From contig CM055106.1 of NCBI GenBank assembly GCA_029204225.1, positions 47,626,633 to 47,690,632 on the forward strand: a DNA stretch of 64,000 nt, given 5' to 3'. This document shows, piece by piece, positions 23,893 to 36,000 of the stretch. The stretch's first letter is position 1. Each line of letters starts with the position of its first letter. The position numbers and the translations under genes are program-made. The notes beneath the pieces were generated by a model. It was given only the letters and a program-made list of their open reading frames with translations, made no database searches and was not told the origin of the DNA. The DNA comes from Diphasiastrum complanatum. Taxonomy: Eukaryota > Streptophyta > Lycopodiopsida > Lycopodiales > Lycopodiaceae.

Positions 23893-24473
23893 TGTCCCTG
23901 ATCTTTGGTTCCAAAAAGGAGCAAACCAACAATCCTGCCAATGTAGAAAAATCAGCATCTACATACAAAATGAGATGCAAACTCTAAGAGATACTGATCA
24001 AACATGAACCAAAACATAAAATATAGTTGTTGTCCATAAAATTACAGGACCCTACTATATTTCACACATGTGAAACCGAAAATAGCAAAATATGAGCATT
24101 CTACACACAAGATTGCAAGATATCATCAAGAGAGCGCACCAATGAGTAGTAGAACCCAAAGAGAACCATGTATAATGATGAAATGAGAGAGAGAAGAGAG
24201 AAGATGTGTCTCTCCATGAGTTTTCTCCTTTTATAACAGGTCCAGACCCTATTTGGCCACTTGGCTTCCCTTCCAAAATGTAAACCCTACTATTTTTGGG
24301 TCTAGATTCAATGTATCCAAAGTTCAAATTTGAATCTCTCTCAAACTCGACTACCAACTTTCCCACACTTTCAAAAAGTGTTTATTGATTGTATCTTAAA
24401 CTAATATAACTTCAACAAGTTTATCTCTAAGTCTAAAATGAGTTTTGGCCTCATATTGACAATTTACAAAAAT
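23893..24473 (-). mobile_element. Copia LTR, reverse copy
   Basis: The reverse complement matches the LTR at 62067-62702 and the lone LTR at 37904-38529 through nearly the whole length. Shared blocks include 'acccaaaaatagtagggttt', 'gccaagtggccaaataggg', the TATA-like 'ttataaaagg', 'catggttctctttgggttct' and 'cagtatctcttagagtttgc'. Its first ~50 bp are replaced by unrelated sequence, so its 5' end is truncated. The 103-codon minus-strand frame across it is LTR sequence, not a gene. Confidence 0.8.
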
Positions 24474-24479
24474 ATCTAC

Positions 24480-27400
24480 CCATTGAATTATTACTGATTT
24501 TTAGCCATACACTGTAGTTCTTGTTCTGGGTATGACTTCTCTTGAGGTCCATATTCAGGTGCTGTAATTGTGAACAATTGGCCAAAGTTGTAGGTTTGTT
24601 TGTGTGACCAATATTCAACTATGATTCAAGATTAAATTTGTTTGAGCTGGCACATAAACCAAACAAGAGCTAATTTCACAATGGCATGTCGCACAATCTG
24701 CCAAATAGAGCATGGAGATGATCACTAGTGATGGCATGCATGCACAAGAAAGCAATGGTGAGTGGATGGGTGACGTCGAGGCATCGACAGAGGCAAGGAC
24801 TCAAAACCGGATCACAAACATGATATGCATGCATGATATAATGTGCTATAAACTGGATTTCTCATTGATAACCTAAAGGATAATTAAACGACCCCCACAT
24901 AGACTGCCAATCTAGGGAAATGTGGACGGAAGTCGTTCTATAACACAATTATAGCTCAAGCTCCATTGGGTATGGAGTCAAAAATAAGGCCTGTCATGAT
25001 CACCGACACTTTCAATGGCAATCGATAAGGCAAATTTCTTACGGTCAATAGGTAATTTTTAGAAAGCCTATGGAACTCTGAAATGGTCAAGAACCATCCC
25101 GCTGTAGTATGCCATGACTTTCAGAAAGCTAAATGGGCTATTAGGATTTCCCTCAATCAATAGGCTTTGACCTCGTTTATTAGAAGTTCTTAATAGCCGA
25201 AGCAAGTATTTACAAAGTTCATCAACGATTAGAAAGCAGTGTAGATAAAACAAGAAGCAGCAATCATTTTGTTCTAACGTGTATACTTATAAACAAAGCT
25301 TTAAATTTTAATCGGTGAGACAGTTAGCAAATGACATATAGGTTTAGTGTTTCCACTAATACAGTTGGACTGGCTTTGTAAATGTCAAGTGTGCAGTTAC
25401 CAAACAAATTCCAAACCTCTGCAATTCACCAAGTGCTAACAAAAGAAACCCAATCGAGATAACAGAAAAACCGCAATTGATAATAACCTGAACCGTTTAG
25501 CCAAATTCACGTACCCTAGCACTAAGTTTTTAACTTAATTGTTACATATTTAGATTGAAGGTGATGCTCAGGGTTATAGGTAGAAAGCCAAAGCCACGGG
25601 GTAGAAAGCCAAAGCCACGGGTCAGGGATATGGACAAATCACCGGCGCAAATATGCGGGGCCAGGCAGCGAGCAAGAGAGCGAGGCAGGGAGAGCGAGTT
25701 ACAACAGGTCTGTAACCAGGAAGAAGTCGCTGATTCTGTAGGCACGCAGGCAGGGAAACATGAAGAGGCAGGAGAATGGCCACAAAGGTAGGCTTTTCCA
25801 CATGAGTAGGCAGGGTCACTCAGAAGGAGCGTGAATAAGCAGGCAAGGAGCGGACCGGACAGAGCAGGGCTGCATGGATCACAAGAGGAAGAGTGATCAG
25901 ACACAGGCAACGAGCAAGCAAGAAGAAGGGGCACAGATCAGAGGGTGAGGATCACAATCGTAGGTAAGGAGGATATCAGATGAGGGAGATCTGTGGGTAC
26001 TGTGGCGATCCCACAGGCAGATGGCTAGGGAGCGTAGATAGGTGAAGAGTCTAAGACACAGCTTGCAAACAGGGAAGTGGACAAGGGAGGGCCTGTTAGG
26101 AGCAAAACTAGAAACCACATGCAAGCGTGAGGATAGGGAAAAAAAGGAGCAGGTGAATGGCTTTGATCAATGGTGGACAGATCTGCTCAAAGCTTTTCTG
26201 ATCACAAATTACAGGGGTTCCTTCACTAAGTTGTAATAATAAATGATCACAGTTGATTTCGCAGGTCTTAAAGACACAAACCTACAATCTATCACAATTG
26301 CAAGAAAACAATTCAAACTTTTTTTTAAACAATGGATTAATCTTTTACTCTCAAATTCTTGCCAACAAAATAGCAGGGTCTTTCAACACTTCCAAAGCTT
26401 GCAAGCAAATGTATTAGAAGCCTTCCAAATGCTCACAGCCTGCAACCAAGCGTTAGAGGCAGTAAAAGGGAATACAAGATGCAGTCCCCACAATTCAAAA
26501 CTTGCAGTAACAAAGTTAGAAAGAACAATTTACAGATCCACAAGAGTGGTAACACAATCCTAATGATCAATAGCAGTGAATGAATCAGACAGCAAAATGG
26601 ACATGGGTGAGAGTGGAAGGCAGCCGGCTACAACCTCTTCTCCTTTCCTCCTCTTCTCCAAGAAGATGACAATCAGAATGTGCTACGTAGAGGCTGGCCC
26701 CTTCTAATGCTAGAGAGGGCTGAGGCCTAAAAAGGTGCACCTCTTCATGAATGGGCACCAATAGAGGCTTTTTGGCAGTTGGGCCCAAACTTTAGGGCTG
26801 AGTCCCAAAACTGCTTTTAAATCACTAAAGTGGCCTACAGTGCATAAAATTGCCATTTAACTGGTTTTTAGGACGAACTGGCACCTCCTAGCCCCTACAA
26901 ACCCGAGAACTAGGGGCATAGGCCTCTTAAATAAATTTAAGTCTAGCGTAAATCAATAAATAAGCAAAGTTTCAATAAAAGTGCAATCGGCCATTATGGG
27001 CCATTTACGGGTCGATTTTAAGCAGTTCCGCGTTAGCGTAATAGTGCGCGGCGATGATTTTTCGTCGAAAATAGCTTGAAAAAGGGGTCTTTTTCCCCGC
27101 AAACATAACCACCTCAAAAAATCATCTACAATACTTTGAAGATTATACAACAATCAAGCTCTCACTTGCCAAGAGCTTTTTGAAGTTTTTTCTTCAAAGT
27201 GTGAAATTCGATCCAAATTTTTTTCACTAGCGAACAATTTCAACCTTCAACATTGAATAGTAGACCTGATTCCCAACTTCCAACATTGCAAAAAACTACT
27301 CAATTTTCTTTGGTAAACTAAACATTAAGGGAAACCTCAACTCAAAAAGGGCCCTATAAGAAACTCGAACTTAGTGAGAGAATGACTAGAGAGAGAAAGT

Positions 27401-27700
27401 AAAAACGGCAAGATTTGTTGCTGTTTTTCTAGTTTCTGGTGTTGCCCGCCGTCTAACTGGTGTGGTTAACTCATTACAACTCAAACGAAATAAACACGCC
27501 GCCTAAGCACACAATCGACTAAGCACATGCCGCCTAAGCACACCAAAAAGCTTTTATTCATGCTCTCAAGAAGATATCAGTAGCGGGAGGAGAAGGCGAG
27601 GATAATTTTTTGGTGTTCCCTCCAAAAATCCTCGAAAACATTTGAAAGGTAGATTATATAACATGCATGTTTGATAATTTACAGGCTTGTTTTGGTTTCG
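24480..27700. other. Interval without a recognisable gene
   Basis: A minus-strand frame at 25068-25253 ('GNPNSPFSFLKVMAYYSGM') is not recognised. From 25560 to 26150 the plus strand is purine-rich, and the minus-strand frames of Ser/Pro/Leu/Cys there look compositional. From 26990 to 27130 lies a more GC-rich patch ('cgcgttagcgtaatagtgcg'). No TIR, LTR or primer site was found. Confidence 0.4.
25580..25621. repeat. Perfect 21-bp tandem duplication
   Basis: Two identical copies of a 21-bp unit beginning 'gtagaaagccaaagccacgg'. Confidence 0.9.
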
Positions 27701-27750
27701 TGTGAATCGTTTTTCTCGTTACATGATTTAGTTTGTTTGATTTTGAAATA

Positions 27751-30413
27751 ATGGAAAAGTTTGATCTTCATATTGTGCTCTCACTCAATTGTGCTCCAAT
27801 TTATAAGAGAAACACCAAAGCTGGTCAGATTAATGAGACTTGTAAGAAAGAACTTAGAGAAAAAAATTGTAGAAATATTGATTTGTGGACAGTTGGATCA
27901 ATTTATCCCAAAGATCCAAGTACAGGATGTTTTTTAGACTTTCAAACTACTGGCCAGTTATTGAATTTTGTGTGTAATGGACATAGTGGATTGTTGGGGT
28001 ACTGTCAAAAGTTGAGCCAATACGAGATGTATGAAGCAATGAAGCGAACACAAGTATTGGAGTATTTGTTGAATCAAACAAACAATGAGAAGGCAATACT
28101 TCAAGAAAATTTGCAGAAACAAATACACGAGAATACGACATTGAGCTCCAATATATCAGAATTGAAAACTATTGTTACTGATCTCAAATATCCAATCAAG
28201 TTATGTTGAGAGACGTTGAGAATTTTAAAAGAGAAATCTTGAGTGCTATCGCTGAAGGCAAAGTTCTCAGGAGAAAATTAAATATAAGAAAATGCAAACG
28301 ACTTCCAAAAAAAGACATAGAGTGGAAACAAGAAGAAAAGGATTCAAGCATTCAAGTAAGTATTAGTTAAAAGAGCAAATGACACGCCTGTTAAGTTTTT
28401 ATGTGCTTGTTTTTCTAATGCTTGCTAATTTAATTATTTATTATGTCTTGCAAATCATCTTTGGTGGCGAGAGAACATTATAAAGATTCTACGAGTATTG
28501 GAAAATCTTTGGGTTCCATATTGTCATAAAAAACTACAAAAGAAATGTTAAAGAATTCTCGTTATGACAGGATTAAGAATGGTAATGTTGCAGTGATTAT
28601 ACAGAGCATTCAACATGTCTTGGATGCAAGAGTTATTTAGGGAGCATGTGAAGATTCAGGAATTAGTCGTAAAACATATACTCTATTGTTTAAAATTGTA
28701 CATGAAGCCTTTGCACATGTGAAGATTTGAAAGCTACCTCTTCCTCGTCCATTTAGAGTAAAAAAAACAAGATATTGTCTTAGTGAGAGTATGAGTATGC
28801 TTATAGGTGAACCATTTCATATCAAGAAATTGTATACATGTGAGAGTGGAACATTGGAATACAATGAGTCCAACAATTTATCTTTGGATATTAACAAAGT
28901 AGTGGCATACATGATTAAATATTACAAAATATTTGAAAGAGAAGTCCAAGGAAATTTGATGTTGGTTATTAAACTTGACGAGTCTGAAATTGTTAAAGGA
29001 CAAAAATTGGAACGGGTAAGTATCACCTTTATGAACAGAGCATTGAACAATACTGAAAATAATGCAGATGATTCCTCATTTAGTGTTCAATCAGAGAATG
29101 AAATATGGTGGTTAGCAGCATTTCAAGTATATTTCAATTTTACTTAGTATTGTATTTTATCACCTAAGTTGCTAATGTCAATATTCATAACTTTGTATGT
29201 GTTTGTTACTTTTCAGGTTTTAAAAGAAGACCATGCTATCTTGTCATGTATTTTTTCGACATCAAATTATGCGAAGATTATTGAAGAGCACATGGGTGGA
29301 AACAAAATATATGTGCCAAACTATGGCACGTTTCAAATTTTATGGCATCTTGTAGGTGATTTAAAGACACTCAAATGTATGTATAATGTTTCGCATGGGG
29401 CAAATACTAAACACCCTTGTTTGTATTGTATGAAGAATCGTAAAGACTTGAATTTGACAAGATCACGAGTTGGTCCAACAAGAGATCGAGAGGATCCGAA
29501 CTTTAGACCTGTGTTAGCAATTCCATTGATCAATGTTCATATATGCACATTGCATGCTGAGGTACGAATTATTGAAAAAATGATTTACAATCATATTTTG
29601 TATGTATGGAATACCAAACCTGAATCGGCCTCTAAAATTGGAATTGAGAGATTAGAGCAAGTACTTTCAAAAGCAGGTTTGCACAAGGGGAATGTAAAAA
29701 TAGAAAAAAGTGAAAAACTATCAGGTAAATCAGAGAACATTCCAAACAAGCCATATGTTGGAGGTGCAAAAGCTATAAGGTTTTTATCCAATCACACTGG
29801 AAAGTCTTCTACCGTGACATATAATGTTTGGAAAGACGTTGTTGCAGCATCAAAAGATTTTGCAGAGAGGGGCAACACAAGATTAAAAAAAGCTGCAGTA
29901 CGGCAAAATCTCGACAATTTGATTGGCATGTTGCAAAAAGAAAAGTTATCTGAAATTGACATTGCAAATTTACAAAAATATTGTGAGATATTTGTCAAAT
30001 CGGTAGCAGAATGTTGGGGAGAGGATCATGTTACACACTATATGGTAATTCACTATTTGCTTTTGTGCAAAAATTGTTCTGCAACGTCATATATTTGATT
30101 TCTGATATATGTATTTTACTGGTTGCAGCATATTCTATTACATCACACCACATTTTTTGTAAAAGAATATGGAAGTATGAGCATATGGTCTTCTCAAGGC
30201 ATGGAGAAATCGCATTGGCAAGCAAGAGAAGCTTTTCATCGAGCAACCAACCATGGAGGATATAATTCAAAGAGATGCTACTTACATCAATTATTTCAAT
30301 GGTTCTACAGAAGAGCACAATTTAGATATCAAATCAAATATGCGACAAATCTCATTTCATTTAAAAAGACATTTCAACATCTGAGGAGAAATAGTTCAAC
30401 TTCATCATCGTAA
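27751..30413 (+). pseudogene. RAG1/Transib-like transposase pseudogene, spliced
   Basis: Four exons can be traced. Exon 1 runs from ATG 27751 to 28355, before GTAAGT. Exon 2 starts at about 28450 (acceptor unclear) and ends at 29126. Exon 3 is 29217-30044 and exon 4 is 30129-30413. The last three junctions are in phase 0. Exon 1 has a coiled-coil-like part (near 28060-28170) and a one-base frame change near 28190. Exon 2 stays in one frame but has TAA 28527, TAG 28638 and TGA 28728. The likely catalytic core is Asp 28977 ('KLDESE'), Asp 29358 ('GDLKTL'), CxxC at 29418-29429, HxxxxH at the first codons of exon 4 (30129-30146), and Glu 30204 in 'WSSQGME'. In RAG1, as I recall it, the second Asp lies 19 residues before CxxC and the Glu lies 20 residues after the second His. 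Here the distances are 20 and 20. Another RNase H-fold transposase family remains possible. Confidence 0.65.
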
Positions 30414-30669
30414 TAGAAAAACAATTAAAATATTACATATAATTCTATTTTAGTGATATTGGAAAAATTTCTTGATTTTGGAACAAATTATTTTTTCTTG
30501 CTATCTTGTCTAGTACATGCTTGTGTGCTCGAACTTAAGTTAGATCAAAGGAGCACGTGCTAGAACTTAAGTTCAAGCGTAGGTCTTTATCAAGTTTGTG
30601 CGATTGGACTCAATTTTTGAGCATTGGACGTCATAAAAGAAAAGAATGGAACTTGGGATTGTCCCAAAA

Positions 30670-32235
30670 TTACTGAAACAGTGTTATATCCTCATCGGTA
30701 TCAAAGGTCAGCTGAGCAGTATGGTCATGAAGAAATTGTCTCCTCTCATATGTATCTAGATGCTCAATTGATCTTCGTTTGCTCAACTCTATGTAACTTG
30801 CGTACACTGCTAAAGCAAATGATCTTTTGGGTACATTTTCAGAAACATAACCCAATATTTTGATAGTTATATCCCTCTTCACAAAAATGATTTTGTATGT
30901 ACTATTAGAATATCTATGTCCATCACAAAAATAGGACAATGCCTTTATTGCCATTACTATATTTCCTGCTTGTGAATAAAAGTTGTCATGTTGAATACAA
31001 ATTTCATTTTGTACAAAGTATTTCAGGTAATGGCACAATGTTGAATCCTTATGGCAAACAACATCTCGGACACCTCCTCTTCCTGTAGCAAAATCATCAA
31101 CTTCAATTGTGTCATGCAACATAAATACAAAAATTTGTAATCAATTAAATTTTCAGATGGATTTTGATTGAATACAATGCTAAATATGATTATGATTGAA
31201 TAAGAAAATAAAAATTACCATGTCATGCTGATCATACCCCAACAATCCTTTTCCACGCAAGTCATGCCCAACAAGAAATGTATCCTCAGAAAAAACGTAT
31301 TGCTCTGAAGGAGGATATCTTTTTTGAAACTCAATGAACTCCTCCTCACTAGGAGCATTTGCTCCATAGGGTAGACATTGTTGCCTTGTAATTTGTAAGG
31401 CCTGCTCTCCAGACTTCCAACCACCTTCATCTTCATAGTCAATCCCTTCAATTAAATCATCATGATTGTAGTCTATTATATCCGAAAATTCTGACAATGC
31501 ATTGGCTAGTACAGACAGGATCTCGTCCTCTCTCATGTCGAACACATCCCCAATATCATTCAATGATAAATATGGCAGACTATTTATATGGTATACAGGA
31601 ATGTCCCAGTGTCTTCCTTCTATCGTGTTCTTCTACACTTGATGCAGACGATATTATCATCGACCGTGACAGAGCAGGGTCATACATCAAAGCCAGCCTA
31701 GCCTCTTCCTCATCACCCAATACTTCGTCTTTTAAATTTTTGTCCACATCGACAATACATCTCTGAGTAGATGTTCTACTTGAAGAACCAACACCAATTG
31801 ATCTAGAAGATTGGCCTTCATCAGGTATTAACGCAGATATGAAGAAAACAAAAGTTATGCCCTTAGCTATAAACCTATATGATCTCCTATGGGATTCACA
31901 ATATTGTACCACCTTCAGGCTCTCGTCAGGCTTGGTAAAATTCCTATCATGCTTGTGTTTGGCTTTAGGCTGGGCAACTACCAGTTCATGGAAATGAATA
32001 AACTTCAGGCCATCAGTAACAAGAGATAATTTGAAGATGCTAGTCCAAAACTTTTCAAATAATTCTAATAGGTGAGACTTGTGCTCAAGCACGAATCTAT
32101 CGATATCAAATTTAAGTCAAAAAAGAGATGAAAAGTACTTAGTCTTGTCTAGAACACCAGCATCAGAGAGGAATTTATGCAGCTTGTCAAATTCCATATC
32201 ATAAATGACAGAGAACACTGGATACTGGATATTGC
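30670..32235 (-). pseudogene. Convergent companion pseudogene, function unknown
   Basis: Read leftward, a coding region runs from about 32235 to 30670. The first part (32235-31620) includes 'AGVLDKTKYFSSLF', an in-frame stop, then 'LEHKSHLLELFEKFWTSIF'. After a one-base shift near 31615 it continues to 31221, with acidic 'DIGDVFDMREDEILSVLANA' and 'LVGHDLRGKGLLGYDQHDM' just before a GTAATT donor. A second part (31122-30670) has 'DDFATGRGGVRDVVCHKDST' and 'DTYERRQFLHDH'. The two parts look like exons of one gene. No domain was recognised and no Kelch or PHD pattern is visible. It ends 256 bp from the end of the transposase-like gene, tail to tail, which suggests both belong to one two-gene element. 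Confidence 0.55.
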
Positions 32236-32239
32236 AGGC

Positions 32240-33030
32240 ACACAAGGAATGGAGACAATTCGGATCGAGTTGGATCTAGATCATATGTTTGAGAGGGAGT
32301 ATTTCTAGAGGTTTAGGTCTGAAGATATTCATATCTTTGATGATCAAGAGAAAGGTAAGCAAGTGGAAGCGACTCACATGTTTTGGAGAATCCTCTTGTG
32401 TAGATGATGCTATGCAAGTGGATATTGGTCTTATGGTTTTCATGCTATAAAATCAAAAAATGGATCTGAAAGACAAAGTTTGCTCAATGAATTTGATGGT
32501 CAAGAGGAAGATCAAGAGGTTGGTCTCAAATGGCTTCAACAACACAAAAGGAAAGGTGGCAATTTGGAGCTAGTCAAGAGCATCAAAGGAAGGCTATTTG
32601 GCAAAGATGTTATGGATCTATTTTTGCAGGTGTTTGTAGAATCAAGTAAGGTCAAAGGAGCAACAAGGAAGTGCTGTTCAGGTTTACTTTACTTTTCTAT
32701 CTCATGTTTGAGCTATTTTATGTGAATGTGTGCAAATTGTCAAGATATGAACAAACTAGCTACATTGTCTTGCAATATCTTATTGTTGGAGTTGTACCAG
32801 CATTCTTGGCTGGTTTTGCTGATGGAAATGAAGCTATTGGAGGTTCATTATATCACTCATCCATAATCAAGCTCTCAATTGTTGAGCTACTTGATGCCAA
32901 TACTTGGAGATTGTCAATTTTTGGTGAATTCATAGTCATTTTCTTGTGTAAAGTAGATCTTGAAGATGGACTAGTGTAACCTACTTGGTTTATGGAGTCA
33001 TGTGGTGCTGAATTTGCATCATTTATGTAC
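32240..33030 (+). other. Unrecognised stretch with two open frames
   Basis: Frames at 32480-32725 ('EVGLKWLQQHKRKGGNLELV') and 32671-32979 ('LIVGVVPAFLAGFADGNEAI', followed by a hydrophobic C-terminus) show protein-like composition. They have no motif I can name and overlap out of frame. They may be remains of a retroelement or a captured gene. The boundary with the companion pseudogene lies near 32235. Confidence 0.3.
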
Positions 33031-33034
33031 TCAC

Positions 33035-36000
33035 CTTGTTAGTCCATGTCCTAGATTGGTTAGGGTATTGACTACCCTCTCCATATTGGTTGGGTGGTTC
33101 ATCCTCCATAGGTGTTGTTTTGGTTTGCATGTGATTGGAATCCTGTAGATCTTCACTTGGTGGTTCTTACAGTAGAAGTCTGATATGTAGATGATTGTTG
33201 GTCTTAGTGATCCAGTTATTTTATTTACATTCAATTCCTGAAGTATAACTAATTGCAAGTGAGAATAAGATTGGGAATTATTTAAGGAGACTGCCTCTGG
33301 GAATTTGGATTCCTTTTTCCTAGTGTGAATTAGAATTTGAGGATTCTAAGGGAAAAGTAGTGGCAAGACTGATAATCCATTTATGGAACCATCTCTGTTT
33401 TGCAATTGGATTTGGATCTTGCAAAGTAATGCAGATGGAAGGTGTTCCATACATGAATCTAGTAATTTGAATTCTTTTCAGTTATAGAGTATTTCTCTAT
33501 AATGATGGTAATGACCAAGAGAGTTCCGAACTTGTTAAAAGAATTAAAGTTCTTTGTACCAATTCTAGAATAGATATTGGATATCTAGGACAGTATGATA
33601 TTCGGTTTTGTTGAAATCTATGTTTCTTTTGGGTTAGGATACATTCTATTGTATTTGGATGATACATTCTGTTTTGTCCATGTTGGGTACAATATGAAAT
33701 GGTATTCTTTGAGTAACACTAAAGAAACATGAGAGATTTCGATTGTTAGAATTATCTCCTGGAATTGGTTGTGAATTTGATCCTATATCTGGCTATAGGA
33801 AAGCCAAATCGTCTTTTTTGACTTTTTGGGCAGAGGATTCTTGGAGGAAAAGATGGTGGTATGGGACATCAGTGATTCTAAAGGGGATTGCTTGGGTAGA
33901 ATGATCTGTAGACCGATGGTTAGTGATTATTGTAATGGTAATACTAACAGAGTCCATTGGTTTTTATTAAGGGTATTTTGGGAATTATGAGATATAGATC
34001 GATCCCTAAATGGTATCTCATTAATTACAAATATGGAAGCCCTTACATCTATTTCTCTATTTTATTAGACCTCTACTCTTTAGAACTTTCTTAATACATG
34101 ACAATTGGATTGAGATTCATATAATTCCTTCTAGTGTAGAACTCTGTTCTGAAGGACTGTTATAATTATATGAGATTGTACTTCCATATAAGATTTTTGA
34201 ATAAGGCTTGGAACTTAGGTTTCCTGAACCCTAACGTTAGTCTGTATTTGGTAGTTGATTATTGAGAGATAATATTTCTATCATTCAGGATAAGATATTC
34301 TACGCTTCTGAGGAAAAAGTCCTGTTTGTAATAGTATTGGATACTCATAACTGACTTTTTTGAATCTTTGATATGTTATACGTTGTCTCCTGGGAACTTT
34401 TAAATCGAAATTATGGAATTTCTTTTTCAAAAGGGAGGAAGAAAAGATAGGAATAAGTCTTTAGAGGAATCAGCCAGTTGCATTGATTTTGTGAAAAAAA
34501 AAAATCTTGTATGTGTGCAAAGGTAGAACTATCCAGGTTGAAATAGACAAACTCTCTAAGTGATTATTTTGAGTAATCTGGAACTAGAGGAGTTTTGGGT
34601 TATTGAGCTGTGAGATATTCATCAATATGGAAAGTAGTGATAAAGATTAAATTACGTTACACTGATTGTTACCAAGTACTATTTTGTTATGGATTGGATC
34701 AGTGCAATGAAGCTTTAATCTTAACTCTATGTCCAAAGATGTCTGTATGAGTTAGCCTAATCTTGGTTTGTATGCTAAGATCTGTTGTAGGCTGATTTGT
34801 AGAAGAAATTTTGTTAATAAGAGCTAGATGGTTGGAAAACTTGTGATGTGGAGTTATTCACTTCAAAGATTTCCCAGACATGTTATTTACTCATGAGAAA
34901 GAGAGCCCTTTGGTAGCTGAGTTGCAAGATTCTCAGTGAATTATGTGAGTAACATATGCAGATTGTGGATATTTGTCAGTTTATAGCCTATGTTTATGTA
35001 TAGGAACATAGTTGGATAGTTGCTTATGTACATCTTAATCTTCTGGATTTACTATGTGTTTCCTATGTACTGAGTTTATATCGTATACTTAAACTAGTCA
35101 GAGTACATAGACATTGAACAAATAATGTGTGGAGCAGTTACTTGCAGGTTAATGTCTCTTTCTGTGGAAAGGGTAATTCATTAACGTATTTGTGGTTTAG
35201 AAGAAGATCTAAATGTGGTGTTACATGTATAATTGAGATCTGCACCTAGACATTTAAGATTTCTAAATCATTTACAATTGGCTTGAGTAATTGGATTACT
35301 CCTAATTAGAAGTTAATTGGATAAATAAGCAATGTGAAGAGAATTCACATGGAACTGTTTATTTTGATCTATATTGCTTATAAGTCACATGATTAGTGAG
35401 CCATTTGGATTCATTTATGAGAACTGTGCATAGAATATAGAAGATTCTTGATATAGAATATTTCTTGAAGTAGAAATATCCTAAGTTATTGACTATATCC
35501 CAGTGAGCTCATATACATACATTGGATGACAGAATCTAACTAGTGTCAAGGATAACCACTGAATTCAGTTGGAATTCAGCATAACTTTATAATCTCTAGA
35601 TGTGGTTCTAGGTGATTGTATAAAGTTTATTATTTGTTAAAGACAAATGTTGTAATGGTCTTTAATCACTTGGTTGATTGTAGAATTTGGAACTCATAAT
35701 CTGGTTAAGAATCGAGATGGAAGAATATTCTTGGAATCCAGTAATGTTCCTTGTGGAAAAGATTTCAGAATGTTTCTTATATTTCCTGAGTGGTATGTTG
35801 TGCATATACTCCAGTATCTCTAAATGATTAAGTATGGGTTTAAAATCCGATAGATTATGATTGACGAATCATCAGATTCTAAATGTTGATGATTGACGGA
35901 TCATAAATTGATACTTAAAGGTCATTAGGTGATTATATGGAAAATATGATGATTCTTAAGATGATGAGTAATTCTTGATCAATTGGTGGAGTTACAATTT

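Noticed and set aside
24055-24366. 103-codon minus-strand frame, with similar frames at 38040 and 62258
   Set aside because: All three lie in copies of the same Copia LTR; the similarity is at the DNA level and the frames differ between copies.
30670-32235. The convergent pseudogene as a RAG2-like partner
   Set aside because: No Kelch repeat (GG followed by spaced Tyr and Trp) and no PHD Cys/His pattern can be seen. Only the gene orientation resembles ProtoRAG.
26990-32400. Transib/RAG-type terminal repeats (CACWATG or CACAGTG) around the transposase-like gene
   Set aside because: I searched by eye and found no convincing inverted pair on the two flanks. The true ends may be lost or need a sibling copy to define.
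32671-32979. Membrane protein gene
   Set aside because: It has hydrophobic stretches but no recognisable family, no start context and no neighbouring exon; kept only as an unrecognised frame.
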